This document shows, piece by piece, positions 46,069 through 55,837 of a stretch of DNA of 64,000 bases. The first letter of the stretch is position 1. The number at the start of each line of letters is the position of its first letter. The DNA is from Eubacterium sp. (lineage in GTDB: Bacteria; Bacillota; Clostridia; Peptostreptococcales; Anaerovoracaceae), in contig JAFWHX010000004.1 in the NCBI GenBank assembly GCA_017533915.1, positions 122,179 through 186,178 of the forward strand, given 5' to 3'. The notes below the pieces were generated by a model. The model saw only the letters and a list, made by a program, of their open reading frames with translations, was not told where the DNA came from and made no database searches. The position numbers were made by a program, and so were the translations under genes.

Positions 46069-47670
46069 CTACTCCAGATAGTCCTTGAGCTTTTTGCTCC
46101 TCGAAGGATGACGGAGCTTGCGCAGCGCCTTCGCCTCGATCTGCCTGATACGCTCTCTCGTTACGTCGAACTCTTTTCCGACTTCCTCAAGAGTGCGCGT
46201 TCTTCCATCATCAAGGCCGAACCTCAGGCGGAGCACCTTCTGCTCCCTGTCAGTAAGCGTATCCAGCACTTCGACGATCTGTTCTTTCAGCATTGAGAAC
46301 GCTGCTGCGTCAGCTGGCGCAGGAACATCTTCATCCGGAATGAAATCTCCGAGATGGCTGTCCTCTTCTTCACCGATAGGAGTCTCAAGAGATACCGGCT
46401 CCTGTGAGATCTTCTGTATCTCGCGGACCTTGTCGACTGAGATACCCATTTCCTTGGATATCTCCTCAGGCGTGGCTTCACGGCCGTACTTCTGAAGGAG
46501 CTGTCTTGATATCCTCGTGAGCTTGTTTATGGTCTCTACCATATGTACAGGGATCCTTATAGTACGCGCCTGGTCGGCGATAGACCTGGTGATCGCCTGT
46601 CTGATCCACCATGTGGCATATGTTGAGAACTTGTATCCTTTTCTGTAGTCAAATTTGTCCACGGCTTTTATAAGTCCGAGGTTTCCCTCCTGGATAAGAT
46701 CCAGGAACAGCATTCCGCGGCCTACGTATCTCTTTGCGATACTTACTACCAGTCTGAGGTTGGCTTCGCAGAGTCTGTTCTTGGCGTCCTCGTCGCCTTT
46801 TTCCATCCTCTTTGCGAGTTCTATCTCCTCATCAGCGGACAGCAGAGGCACCTTTCCTATCTCCTTGAGATACATTCTGACAGGGTCATCTACGGCGATA
46901 CCTTTAGGTATCGTCTTCTCTACGTCGATCTCACCTGACTCATCGATGATCACACCGTCAGTCTCATCGTCAGGCAGCGCGTCATCGTCTTCGATGATGT
47001 TGTCGAAATCATCTTCCTCAAGGTTCGTCGTGATCTCTATGTTCTTGGAGAGCAGTGAGTCGTAGATATCGTCGATCTGGTTCTTATTAAGGTCCTGTGA
47101 ATCCAGATACTCATACATCTCGCTGTATGTCAGCGTTCCGTTATGTTTCTGAGCGCGCTGTGCCAGTCTCTCGACGAAGATATCCTTTATCTGCTCGCTG
47201 TCCATGCCGTCTGTGCTGATCTCATCCTCAGGAGCAAAATCCTCATCCTGGATCTCTTCCGCGCCTATGCCCGCGAAATCCGGCTCGAGCTCATCAAATG
47301 CAGATCCTCCTCCGAACTCCTTGTCAGACTGACTCTGGATATCCTCCAGCATAGCCTCCTCTTCCTTTTTCTTCTTTTTGGAAGTCTTTCTCCTGGCAGG
47401 TTTCTTTGGTTTCTCCTCTTCAGTCTCAGACTTTGCCTCTTCAGGTCTTTCTTCCTGTTTTGCATCTGAAGCATCAGGTTCAGCCGTCTCATCAGGCTTT
47501 ACTTCTGCCTTCTTCTTACGCGCCGCCCTTTTCTTCTTCGGCTTCTCTTCTTCCGGAGCTGTCTCTTCAGCCTTGACTTCTTCAGCCTCTGCAGCACCAG
47601 AATCTTTCAGCTCTTCTGCTTCTTCAGCTTTTCTGTTTTCTTCCGCGTTAACGATGACACCTTTTTTCAT
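46069..47670 (-). CDS. rpoD: Primary RNA polymerase sigma factor with long charged N-terminus
   Basis: The housekeeping sigma factor (SigA/RpoD), 533 residues. Regions 1.2 to 4 are canonical: [56 protein letters not shown] (region 2, residues about 320-360) and the region 4 helix-turn-helix [28 protein letters not shown] region-1.1-like segment lies at about 155-215. Before it are roughly 150 residues made mostly of Ala, Glu and Lys with [10 protein letters not shown] and [10 protein letters not shown] blocks, far longer than Bacillus SigA (about 370 residues in total). dnaG is 47 bp upstream. Confidence 0.96.
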   Translation of the reverse strand: MKKGVIVNAEENRKAEEAEELKDSGAAEAEEVKAEETAPEEEKPKKKRAARKKKAEVKPDETAEPDASDAKQEERPEEAKSETEEEKPKKPARRKTSKKKKKEEEAMLEDIQSQSDKEFGGGSAFDELEPDFAGIGAEEIQDEDFAPEDEISTDGMDSEQIKDIFVERLAQRAQKHNGTLTYSEMYEYLDSQDLNKNQIDDIYDSLLSKNIEITTNLEEDDFDNIIEDDDALPDDETDGVIIDESGEIDVEKTIPKGIAVDDPVRMYLKEIGKVPLLSADEEIELAKRMEKGDEDAKNRLCEANLRLVVSIAKRYVGRGMLFLDLIQEGNLGLIKAVDKFDYRKGYKFSTYATWWIRQAITRSIADQARTIRIPVHMVETINKLTRISRQLLQKYGREATPEEISKEMGISVDKVREIQKISQEPVSLETPIGEEEDSHLGDFIPDEDVPAPADAAAFSMLKEQIVEVLDTLTDREQKVLRLRFGLDDGRTRTLEEVGKEFDVTRERIRQIEAKALRKLRHPSRSKKLKDYLE

Positions 47671-47717
47671 TGTTTTCGCATCCCTCTTTTTCTGTTTTCG
47701 GAAACGTCTGGCACGCT

Positions 47718-49487
47718 TTAGCGGGCAGTACGGTTCCTGAGTTTTCTTATTTCCATCTGGACATCGATGAGCTCTTTCTGGAACTCTTTAACCTTTTCAC
47801 CCGAAAGCGAATCATCCGCCAGGGAAAGGCTCGTGAGTATTTCTTTCTCTTTTCCGCTCAGCTCTTCGATCTTCCAGTTATCGACCAGGTCTTTATATAC
47901 AGCTTCTACCTGTTTCTCATCGATCACCACGGACTGAAGCGTCTGTATCAGCTCCTTCTGATCTGCTTCCGTCAGTCCGTCGATTATCTCATCAAGATCG
48001 ATCTTTCCTGTCTTCTTATTCTGTGTATATGCTCTGTTAAGGACTCTTTTTGCAAGGCCTGATGTGAGCATGCTCTTGTTTTCCAGTATCTTATCGATAT
48101 ATTCCGGATCGAGTGAAACTATCCTTATCAGATATGCCTCTCTCATCGTAAGGTCATCAGCTTCTTCAGCTCTCTCGGCAGAAGGTTCTCTTGCAGTCTC
48201 GCGTGCAGATCTTGCTCCCTCTTTCTGCACTTCTTTCATGATAGAGTCACGCGACACACCGAGCTCTTCTGATATCCTGGCAGAATAGAGATCCTGCTCC
48301 ACCGGGTCAAGCGACGCAAGGACCGCAGCCGCTTTTCGTATATACCTGACTTTGTCGTCGTCTTTTGAGAGATCAAAGCCCTGTCTGGCTGAATCGAGCT
48401 TGTACTCTGCGAATGTCTTAGCTCCGCCTACAAGCTCGAGAAAAGCATCCTTCCCGTATTTCTTTACGTACTCATCCGGATCTTTGCCGTCTGTGACGTG
48501 GAGCACTCTCACCCTGCAGTCTTCATCACGGAGTATGTCCATTCCCCGCATGGCGGCTTTACGTCCGGCAGCATCAGCATCGTATGAAAGCACAACGTCC
48601 CCTGTATATCTATGGAGCATCTTCGCCTGATTCTCTGTAAGGGCAGTTCCAAGCGACGCTACAGCGTTCTCAACGCCAGACTGGAACAGTGATATGACGT
48701 CCATATAGCCCTCGACCAGAATAATGAATCCGTCCTTTGCCGCAGCCTGTCTCGCGAAGTTGAGACTGTAAAGGTTATTTTTCTTTTTGAAAACGATGCT
48801 CTCTGGTGAATTCAGATACTTGGGGCTGTCTCCTTCAGCGATCGCACGGCCTCCGAATCCGATGACCTTTCCTGATGTGTTTATTATCGGGAACATCACG
48901 CGGTTCCTGAACCTGTCGTACTTCTTGCTGCCGTTCATGGTAATAAGGCCGAGGTCTGCCATCTCCTGATCAGATACGCCCTGCTTCTTCAGATAGTCGT
49001 AAAGGTTGGTCCATCCTTTAGGCGCGTAGCCGATCCCGAACTTCTTGAGAGTCTTGTCAGAGATGCCTCTATTTTTCATATAGTCATAGCCGTCGTTCTT
49101 CCCGCGGGTGAAGTTCCCGTAGAAGTATCTTGCGGCCATCTTGTTTATCTCATAATATCTTGCGCGCTTCTTGTCTTCGTATCCCTGTTTCTTCTCCAGA
49201 GTCACGCCGTATTCGTCAGCCAGCTTTTCTACCGCCTCGCTGAACCCGAGATTATAGTAGCGCTTCTCGAACTCGATCACATCGCCTCTCGCACCGCAAC
49301 CGAAGCATGTAAAGAACTGCTTGCTCTCGGATACCACGAACGAAGGCGTCTTCTCGTTGTGGAACGGACACAGGCCTTTGAAGTTCGCACCGGCACGTTT
49401 GAGATCTACGCTCCGTGAGATCACGTCGACGATGTTAACACTCTCTTTCAGATGTTCAATTGATTCGTTTGAGATCGACGGCGTCAT
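47718..49487 (-). CDS. dnaG: DNA primase
   Basis: Primase makes RNA primers for replication. The 589-residue protein has the CHC2 zinc finger near the N-terminus ([11 protein letters not shown], then CFGCGARGD), the TOPRIM core ([27 protein letters not shown]) with its acidic residues, and a C-terminal DnaB-interacting helical region. It precedes rpoD in the classical macromolecular-synthesis arrangement. AGGTGA lies close before the ATG, within a 7-bp inverted repeat (49493-49499 with 49525-49531). Confidence 0.97.
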   Translation of the reverse strand: MTPSISNESIEHLKESVNIVDVISRSVDLKRAGANFKGLCPFHNEKTPSFVVSESKQFFTCFGCGARGDVIEFEKRYYNLGFSEAVEKLADEYGVTLEKKQGYEDKKRARYYEINKMAARYFYGNFTRGKNDGYDYMKNRGISDKTLKKFGIGYAPKGWTNLYDYLKKQGVSDQEMADLGLITMNGSKKYDRFRNRVMFPIINTSGKVIGFGGRAIAEGDSPKYLNSPESIVFKKKNNLYSLNFARQAAAKDGFIILVEGYMDVISLFQSGVENAVASLGTALTENQAKMLHRYTGDVVLSYDADAAGRKAAMRGMDILRDEDCRVRVLHVTDGKDPDEYVKKYGKDAFLELVGGAKTFAEYKLDSARQGFDLSKDDDKVRYIRKAAAVLASLDPVEQDLYSARISEELGVSRDSIMKEVQKEGARSARETAREPSAERAEEADDLTMREAYLIRIVSLDPEYIDKILENKSMLTSGLAKRVLNRAYTQNKKTGKIDLDEIIDGLTEADQKELIQTLQSVVIDEKQVEAVYKDLVDNWKIEELSGKEKEILTSLSLADDSLSGEKVKEFQKELIDVQMEIRKLRNRTAR

Positions 49488-49549
49488 ACTCTCACCTGTT
49501 TATCTTATAATAGCTGCAGCAGACACAGGTGCCATGCGGCAGGCTTGTG

Positions 49550-49981
49550 CTAGAGCCCTGTGTGACCAAATCCTCCCTCGCCGCGGCTGGTCTCAGATAG
49601 GCTCTCAACTATCTCCAGTTTCACTTTTTCATACGATGTGATGATCACCTGTGCGATCCTGTCTCCATCATTTATGACAAAATCCTCATTGCTCCAGTTT
49701 ATCATCGGGACTCTGATCTCGCCCCTGTAGTCACTGTCTACGGTCCCTATACCGTTAACGAGACCTATTCCGTGTTTTATCGCAAGGCCGCTTCTTGCTC
49801 TAACCTGCGCCTCATATCCTTCCGGGACTTCAAAGTACAATCCTGTCGGGACCAGTGCCCTAGCGCCGGCTTTGAGCGTCATCGGCTCAGGAAGATATGC
49901 GGATATATCAAAGCCTGCAGAGCCGGCTGTAGCATATTCCGGCATTCTTCCGCTCTTACTTACGATCTTCATGCCTATCAT
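49550..49981 (-). CDS. dut: dUTP diphosphatase
   Basis: Trimeric dUTPase of 143 residues that keeps uracil out of DNA. All five motifs are readable: AGFDISA, RARSGLAIKHGIGL, GIGTVDSDYRGEI, GDRIAQVII and the C-terminal RGEGGFGHTG arm. I take the ATG at 49981, preceded by GGTGAT; an ATG three codons later (49972) also fits. It lies between an M16 peptidase and dnaG. Confidence 0.95.
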   Translation of the reverse strand: MIGMKIVSKSGRMPEYATAGSAGFDISAYLPEPMTLKAGARALVPTGLYFEVPEGYEAQVRARSGLAIKHGIGLVNGIGTVDSDYRGEIRVPMINWSNEDFVINDGDRIAQVIITSYEKVKLEIVESLSETSRGEGGFGHTGL

Positions 49982-50029
49982 ATATATCACCCGCCGCTGA
50001 GAGCGTCACCGTCACTCTAAGCTGCCTTT

Positions 50030-51286
50030 CTATATAACACTGTTCATTATATCTTTTACAGGCGTTCTTCTTCCGCTCACGACGACCGCGGCATACTTGC
50101 TGAAGTCGCAGATCGAACCTTTGATGTCATCTATGTCAGAAGATGTGACGCTGTTGAACCCATCCAAGACTTCTTCAGGCTTGAAGAACCTGTTGATAAG
50201 AAGATAGTTCTTGCCGTTTGCGATCATGCGGGCTGACGTGCTCTCCTGGCTGTAAGCATATACAGACTTCATCTGAGCTCTTGACGATTCAAGCTCTTCA
50301 TCAGTAACAGACGTATCCGCCAGCCTGTCAAGCTCATCCTTGATCCCCTGCACCGCTTTTTTCACATTACCCATGCTTACGCCGGCATATACCTCAAAGT
50401 ATCCGCCGTCGCGGTATGATATAACATCTGAAAACACAGTGTACGCAAGGCCTTTCTTCTCGCGGATGTTCTGAAAGAGCCTGGAGCTCATGCTTCCGCC
50501 CATGATATTGTTCATTATCTGGTAGGCGTATGTCCTTTCATCGTCTATTGCTATCGACTTTGTGCCGAGGAACAGATGCGCCTGATTGATATCTCTTGTA
50601 AATGATTTTGTAAAAGGAAGATACTCCGGCTTCGAGACAGTCCGAAGAGGCTTTGATGCTCCGCGGTCCATAAAATGATCCTCGAAGTATGAGCACACTT
50701 CGTCGGGATCAAATCTTCCCGCGATGGAAACGATTATTGAATCTCTCGTATACTGACGCAGAACATAGTCTGACATCACTTTATGATTCACGCGCTTTAT
50801 GTTAGCCGCAGTTCCGATCACGGAATTCCCCAGCGGAGTTCCTTTGAAGAGTCCGTCTCCCAGTGCATCGTGTCCAAAGTCTTCCGGATCGTCCTTGCTC
50901 ATCTTTATCTCTTCCTCGATCACATGTCTCTCGCGGTCCATCTCAAGAGTATCAAAAAGAGCGTGCTCAAGCATGTCGCATATGACGTCGCATGCCTTCA
51001 GGTAGTTCTCAGACATGGCCTTTATATAGAAGCAGGTCGCTTCTTTTCCGGTAAATGCGTTCATGGAGGCTCCCAGCCTGTCGATGTCGCATGAGATCCT
51101 GTACGCGTCTCTGTCAGGAGTTCCCTTGAACATCATATGCTCTACGAAATGAGATATGCCGCCTGTCCGCGGTTCCTCATCGCATGAGCCTGTTCTTACC
51201 CATATGCCGCATGAAACAGAATTCACGTGCGGCATTTCTTCCATAACGATACCTATGCCGTTGCTCAGCCTTCTGGCGCTTATCAT
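50030..51286 (-). CDS. M16 family zinc peptidase (processing-peptidase-like)
   Basis: A 418-residue M16 peptidase of the PqqL/YmxG type. The inverted zinc motif HFVEH (His46, Glu49, His50) and the downstream glutamate in HVIEEEIKMSKDDPED are intact, so it should be an active subunit. The C-terminal half has the usual inactive-like repeat and ISYRDGGYFEVYAG. In Bacillota the orthologue sits near dut or pnp, and its substrates are not known. It begins ten bases after a tiny membrane-protein gene, whose end supplies an AAGGAG thirteen bases before the ATG. Confidence 0.93.
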   Translation of the reverse strand: MISARRLSNGIGIVMEEMPHVNSVSCGIWVRTGSCDEEPRTGGISHFVEHMMFKGTPDRDAYRISCDIDRLGASMNAFTGKEATCFYIKAMSENYLKACDVICDMLEHALFDTLEMDRERHVIEEEIKMSKDDPEDFGHDALGDGLFKGTPLGNSVIGTAANIKRVNHKVMSDYVLRQYTRDSIIVSIAGRFDPDEVCSYFEDHFMDRGASKPLRTVSKPEYLPFTKSFTRDINQAHLFLGTKSIAIDDERTYAYQIMNNIMGGSMSSRLFQNIREKKGLAYTVFSDVISYRDGGYFEVYAGVSMGNVKKAVQGIKDELDRLADTSVTDEELESSRAQMKSVYAYSQESTSARMIANGKNYLLINRFFKPEEVLDGFNSVTSSDIDDIKGSICDFSKYAAVVVSGRRTPVKDIMNSVI

Positions 51287-51296
51287 CAGATCCGTA

Positions 51297-51473
51297 TTAC
51301 TCCTTATCGTTTCTGTCTTTTATCAGAATAGCCAAAAGTACCGCGGCGATAACGCCGAGGATGATCATTTCGGTATTCTTCCCAAGATATTTACCCGCGA
51401 TATCTGTGATCGAAACAATTAAAGCAAATAAAAATATAACTGAGACGATTATCGCGACAGTATGCTTATTCAT
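51297..51473 (-). CDS. Small two-helix membrane protein, unknown
   Basis: A 58-residue reading frame. Two hydrophobic stretches (residues about 6-24 and 36-51) are separated by a short polar loop DIAGKYLGKNTE, and the C-terminus is charged (LIKDRNDKE). AGGGA lies six bases before the ATG, and the stop falls ten bases before the M16 peptidase start, so the frame fits a packed operon. I do not recognise a family. Small size and low complexity leave some doubt that it is real. Confidence 0.65.
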   Translation of the reverse strand: MNKHTVAIIVSVIFLFALIVSITDIAGKYLGKNTEMIILGVIAAVLLAILIKDRNDKE

Positions 51474-51518
51474 TCTATTCCCTGATTTCTATATTGGTCC
51501 AGGCACAGATGACGTCGT

Positions 51519-52427
51519 CTATTCCTCGATCCTTCCTGACTCCTTAAGAAGATTCCTCACGGTGTACTTCGCGTTCTCCATGAACGCCTCTATCGGCTGT
51601 CCGTTAGCCCACTCCTCGTTCCAGTATCTTCCGGCAAAATCCTCGAGTGTCTTCTCATAGCTCCCTGTCTTTTCAAATGATCCAAGAACAAAGTCTCTTT
51701 CCTTTGCAGCAGCTATGAGGAACCATATGAAGAAGCTCAGGTTCTCATTTTCAGGCATGATCCCGTAATGAGGCGTTATAAGTACTTTTGGCCTGTATGC
51801 CATACATTTCTGCGCTGAATCGACGGCATCATTGTATGATGTTATTATCTCAGCCTGAAGGACTCCTTCTTTCCTCATGACACCGGTGCTCTCACTTGAG
51901 AACATGATCTTCTGAGGCTCGAATACATATGTAAGGCAGCAGGATGTATGGCCTTTTGTCTCAAGTACTCTTATGCGTTCACCTGAGCCGAGATCTATCG
52001 TTTCATTATCGCCAGGCGTCATGTCTACTCTAAGGTCTTCAGCCCGGAACTCCATCGGATCAGTACCGAAGTTCTCTGCGGCGGCCTGAGCGAGCTTTTT
52101 CATCGTCCTCCTGGCGCCTTCACTCCGGAAGACCTTTTTTGTCTTTGCTGAAGCTATGACCTTTGCGTCAGGCCACTCGTCAAGGACATATGGAAGTGCC
52201 CCGATATGATCATAATGCGAGTGTGATATTGTAATGTAATCTACTCGGCTGCGTCCTCTTGCGGAAAGAGCTTTTTTAATGTTATCTACAAGCTCTCTGT
52301 GCCCATATGCCATGCCGGTCTCCATCAGAACCGTGCTCTCTTTTGTGAACACGAGCATGCTCTCGCAGCTGCCTGCTCCCGCAGTAACTCTTACTATGTT
52401 TTCCGGAAAATTGAATCTGTCTTCCAT
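51519..52427 (-). CDS. Metallo-beta-lactamase fold hydrolase
   Basis: A 302-residue MBL-fold protein with HSHYDHIGA as metal motif, then ETKGHTSCCLTY, FSSESTGV and TPHYGIMP carrying the later ligands. In the usual third-ligand position a Ser-Ser-Glu replaces the common GD, so the second metal site may be altered. The C-terminal helical part (AFMENAKYTVRNLL) may form an oligomer interface. The substrate is not predictable from context. AAGGA lies ten bases before the ATG. Confidence 0.82.
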   Translation of the reverse strand: MEDRFNFPENIVRVTAGAGSCESMLVFTKESTVLMETGMAYGHRELVDNIKKALSARGRSRVDYITISHSHYDHIGALPYVLDEWPDAKVIASAKTKKVFRSEGARRTMKKLAQAAAENFGTDPMEFRAEDLRVDMTPGDNETIDLGSGERIRVLETKGHTSCCLTYVFEPQKIMFSSESTGVMRKEGVLQAEIITSYNDAVDSAQKCMAYRPKVLITPHYGIMPENENLSFFIWFLIAAAKERDFVLGSFEKTGSYEKTLEDFAGRYWNEEWANGQPIEAFMENAKYTVRNLLKESGRIEE

Positions 52428-52499
52428 TATTCTGCCGTCCTTATATTGCTGATCGTATTATCTGTTATTAAAGTATCGTCTGTCAGGCTGAAGTTCTTA

Positions 52500-53051
52500 T
52501 CAGTCTATCATACTCATAAGATCGTCAAACTGCATGATATACTCTGAGAGCTCATAATCCAGAGCGTCAGTAAAATCAAATCTGTAGCTCTCATCCGTGA
52601 ACTGCTCGGCGCGCACTCTGAAAAGGCTGTCTCTCACGGACAGGCTCTCCTCTTCGCCTGTCTCATCATTAACACAGTTCACCAGGCTGCTGTCGACATA
52701 CCAGTCGTGGAATCTCACTATCTCATCAGAAAGATCCATGAATGCCCTGTCATACTCTTCGCCTTCACATTCAGACGCGCACGTCTCTGCAAGGCCGCAC
52801 AGCTCCTTCTTCAGGTTCTCAAAAAGAGTATAGAACTCGGTCTCTTCTGCCGGTATCGATTCCTGCATCTGATTGAAGTATGATTCGATATGTTCTTTTA
52901 TCAGTTCCACATCTGCGCCGTGCAGCGCGTCAAAAAGATCTTCTGACGTATATCCCTCATCTGCTTCAAAAAGATCCGCTATGCTTTCAAAATACTTGAG
53001 ATCTTCTCCTTTTTCGATATCCATCAGGTCAAGTAATTCCTGTTTATCCAT
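52500..53051 (-). CDS. Acidic protein of unknown function
   Basis: About 183 residues, mostly helical in character, with no signal peptide or membrane helix and a strong excess of Asp and Glu. It has four to five cysteines, including a CASEC pair. I do not recognise the family. The ATG at 53051 is favoured; a TTG at 53084 would add eleven residues and overlap murI. It lies between murI and the MBL hydrolase in the same direction and is probably co-transcribed with both. Confidence 0.7.
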   Translation of the reverse strand: MDKQELLDLMDIEKGEDLKYFESIADLFEADEGYTSEDLFDALHGADVELIKEHIESYFNQMQESIPAEETEFYTLFENLKKELCGLAETCASECEGEEYDRAFMDLSDEIVRFHDWYVDSSLVNCVNDETGEEESLSVRDSLFRVRAEQFTDESYRFDFTDALDYELSEYIMQFDDLMSMID

Positions 53052-53073
53052 GTCAGTCTCTGCTGCCTTTCTA

Positions 53074-53889
53074 TCACATGTCAAGATTCTTGAATCTTAT
53101 ATTAAGGTCATCCTGCTCGCTTCCGAGAAGCATGCTTATCATGTTTATGAAGTTCTCCGAAAGGTCGCTCGCGTAGAATACATTCTCTTCATCGTTATCA
53201 CCCGCGAGCATATCTTTCTCTTCAAGTATTGTTCCTATCTCTTTCACGACTTCTTCTGATGAGCTTATCGTCCTTATTCCCGGGTAGATCTCCTCTATCA
53301 CCTTTCTGATGAGCTGATAGTGTGTGCATCCAAGCACCAGAGTATCTACGCTGTTTTCTCTGATGAAGTCGTCCAGATAGTATCTTACAGTATCGTGCAT
53401 TATGTTGTTATCTATGATCCCCTCTTCGATGAGCGGAACGAACGCAGGACATGCAGTCTGGAAGATATGCTCCATATCCGGGCGCCTTGCTTTGATCGCA
53501 TTTACGTACGCGCCGGTGGATACGGTCGCTCTGGTCGCTATTATACCGATGTGATCATCCGTGCCGCAGCTTCCGGCAACTACGTCGCACACCGGCTCGA
53601 TAACACCTGTAACAGGTATGTCAGGATACTTCTCACGGAGTACGTCGAGGCTTGTCGCGCTGATAGTGTTGCACGCTGCTACCATCATCTTGACTCCGCT
53701 TCTTTCCATGAATTCGCCTATCTCGAGCGTGAATCTTCGGATAACCCGTGCGGATTTGGATCCGTACGGAGTCCTCGCCGTATCGCCGAAGAATATCACA
53801 TGCTCATCCGGATAATCCTTCATAAGATATGGTATGCTCGTCAGTCCGCCGATCCCTGAATCAAAAAAACCGATCCTGCGATTATCCAT
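53074..53889 (-). CDS. murI: Glutamate racemase
   Basis: MurI makes D-glutamate for peptidoglycan. The 271-residue protein has GFFDSGIGGLTS at the start, the two catalytic cysteines in AACNTIS (Cys73) and GCTHYQL (Cys188), and TPYGSKS. GGAGG lies five bases before the ATG at 53889, which is why I prefer it to an upstream in-frame start. It is the first gene of the long minus-strand block and is divergent from pepF. Confidence 0.96.
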   Translation of the reverse strand: MDNRRIGFFDSGIGGLTSIPYLMKDYPDEHVIFFGDTARTPYGSKSARVIRRFTLEIGEFMERSGVKMMVAACNTISATSLDVLREKYPDIPVTGVIEPVCDVVAGSCGTDDHIGIIATRATVSTGAYVNAIKARRPDMEHIFQTACPAFVPLIEEGIIDNNIMHDTVRYYLDDFIRENSVDTLVLGCTHYQLIRKVIEEIYPGIRTISSSEEVVKEIGTILEEKDMLAGDNDEENVFYASDLSENFINMISMLLGSEQDDLNIRFKNLDM

Positions 53890-53904
53890 CCGTTCCTCCA
53901 ACAC

Positions 53905-53957
53905 GTCATTTATGTTATAATTATAGATAATATTAGTATACTACAAAACAGCTTGAA
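53905..53957. promoter_or_regulatory. AT-rich divergent promoter region murI/pepF
   Basis: This stretch separates the two strand blocks and is almost entirely A and T, with TATAAT-like hexamers on both strands (near 53916-53926) and a TATACT near 53937. I could not assign convincing -35 boxes, so the individual promoters are not resolved. Confidence 0.4.
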
Positions 53958-53969
53958 ATGGGAGAAGAT

Positions 53970-55760
53970 ATGGCGGCAAAATCAAGGAATGAGATTCCTG
54001 AAGAGGATAAATGGACGATAGATGAGATGTACCCTGAGCCCGGACAGTGGGATGATGATCTCAGGGATACACTGAAAAAGACAGAAGAACTTCTGTCATT
54101 CAAAGGAAAGCTCAGCGGTTCTGCTTCTGCGCTTGCTGATGCACTTGAGCTGAGCGACACGGTCGACCAGTCTTTCGAAAGACTCTATACGTATGCGCAT
54201 ATGAAGCTTGATGAGGATAACGGCGTACCTGAAAGCCAGGCGAGGCTCGACAAAGCGGTATCTGCTCTTGCCAAAGCCTCTGCTTTGACAAGCTTTATGA
54301 CGCCTGAGATAACATCTATCCCTGAAGAAACGATCGAGTCGTTCCTTGCCTCAGAACCTCGTCTTGAAGTGTACGGGCATCTTCTTCGCGACTTAATGAG
54401 GTCCAGATCTCATGTCCTTTCAGAGAAAGAGGAATCTATCCTTGCAAATCTGTCAGAAGTTCTTGGAGCCCCGGACAATATATTCACCATGCTGTCAGAC
54501 CTTGACTTCAGCTTCGGGAATATCACGGATGAGAGCGGACAGCAGACAGAGCTCACCCACGGGAACTATATTACTTTCATGCGTTCACGTAAAAGAGAAG
54601 TCCGAAAAGAAGCTTTTGAAAAGATGTACGCCCAGTACAAAGGACACATCAACACTATAGCCGCGAATTACAGCACGAACGTCAAGACTGACGTGATAAG
54701 CGCAAGACTCAGGCATTATCCGTCTGCAAGAGCTGCAGCTCTACATGGAGGAAACATTCCGGAATCGGTTTACGATAATCTTATTACTGCAGTCAACGAT
54801 GTCCTCCCGGTGCTTCATGACTATATCGCTGTAAGAAAAGAGATCCTCGGCCTTGATGCGCTGAAAATGTACGACGTTTATGTTCCACTCGTCGACGTTC
54901 CCGAGAAGCATCTTGATTTTGATGAGGCTGTAGATCTGGGTGCCAGAGGGCTGTCAGTCCTGGGTGACGAATACATCAGAGAATTCCGTGAGGGAATAGC
55001 TTCCGGATGGGTCGACAAATATGAAAACTCCGGGAAGACCAGCGGCGCCTACAGCTTCGGATCATATGACAGCAAGCCATATGTACTCATGAACTATGAC
55101 GGGACACTGGAAGATCTGTTCACTATCGTACATGAGATGGGCCATTCGATGAACTCGCTTTACACAAGGCGAACTCAGCCGTTCGTTTATGGAGATCACT
55201 CTATATTCACAGCAGAAGTCGCGTCGACCGTAAACGAGACTCTGATGATGAGATGGCTCCTCGACAATGAGGATGATCCGGATATGAGGAGATATATCCT
55301 GAACATGTACATTGAAGCCTTCAGGGCCACATTGTTCCGCCAGACCATGTTCGCTGAATTTGAAAAGGTCGTGCATGACCATGTCGAGCAAGGTGAAAGC
55401 CTCACGGCAGAATACATGTGCTCTGAATATGATAAGCTGAACAGTAAGTACTTCGGCCCTGCCCTGTCCCATGACGACCTCATCCAGTATGAGTGGTCAC
55501 GCATTCCGCACTTCTACAGAAGTTTCTACGTGTACCAGTACGCTACCGGATACTCTGCGGCGAATGCTATCGCTGACCGGATACTTACCGAAGGCGAGCC
55601 TGCGCGGCTTGATTACATGGAGTTCCTCAAATGCGGCTCCAACGACTATCCTGTCGAGCTTCTTAAGATCGCAGGTGTGGATATGGAGGACCGCGGCGCG
55701 GTCGACCGTGCACTAAGGACATTCACAAAACTCGTCGATGAATTCAAGCACTCATTTTAA
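53970..55760 (+). CDS. pepF: Oligoendopeptidase F
   Basis: An M3B zinc metallopeptidase that cleaves short peptides in the cytoplasm; 596 residues. The active site HEMGH starts at His388 (VHEMGHSMNS), with the further ligand region FTAEVASTVNE. The C-terminal PepF signature FYRSFYVYQYATGYSAANAIA is present. I chose the ATG at 53970 because GGAG is five bases upstream; an ATG at 53958 would add four residues and lose this site. It is the first gene of the plus-strand block, followed by nadK. Confidence 0.97.
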   Translation: MAAKSRNEIPEEDKWTIDEMYPEPGQWDDDLRDTLKKTEELLSFKGKLSGSASALADALELSDTVDQSFERLYTYAHMKLDEDNGVPESQARLDKAVSALAKASALTSFMTPEITSIPEETIESFLASEPRLEVYGHLLRDLMRSRSHVLSEKEESILANLSEVLGAPDNIFTMLSDLDFSFGNITDESGQQTELTHGNYITFMRSRKREVRKEAFEKMYAQYKGHINTIAANYSTNVKTDVISARLRHYPSARAAALHGGNIPESVYDNLITAVNDVLPVLHDYIAVRKEILGLDALKMYDVYVPLVDVPEKHLDFDEAVDLGARGLSVLGDEYIREFREGIASGWVDKYENSGKTSGAYSFGSYDSKPYVLMNYDGTLEDLFTIVHEMGHSMNSLYTRRTQPFVYGDHSIFTAEVASTVNETLMMRWLLDNEDDPDMRRYILNMYIEAFRATLFRQTMFAEFEKVVHDHVEQGESLTAEYMCSEYDKLNSKYFGPALSHDDLIQYEWSRIPHFYRSFYVYQYATGYSAANAIADRILTEGEPARLDYMEFLKCGSNDYPVELLKIAGVDMEDRGAVDRALRTFTKLVDEFKHSF

Positions 55761-55837
55761 CATTCGAATCTGCTGCACTGAGCCTGTTTCTTAAGCAGAG
55801 CGACGGTGCGGCCAAACGATAAAAAGTGGTGATCAAA

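Noticed and set aside
53933-53957. Replication origin or terminus at the strand switch
   Set aside because: The switch is marked only by a 53-bp AT-rich divergent promoter gap; no DnaA boxes or dif-like site could be recognised.
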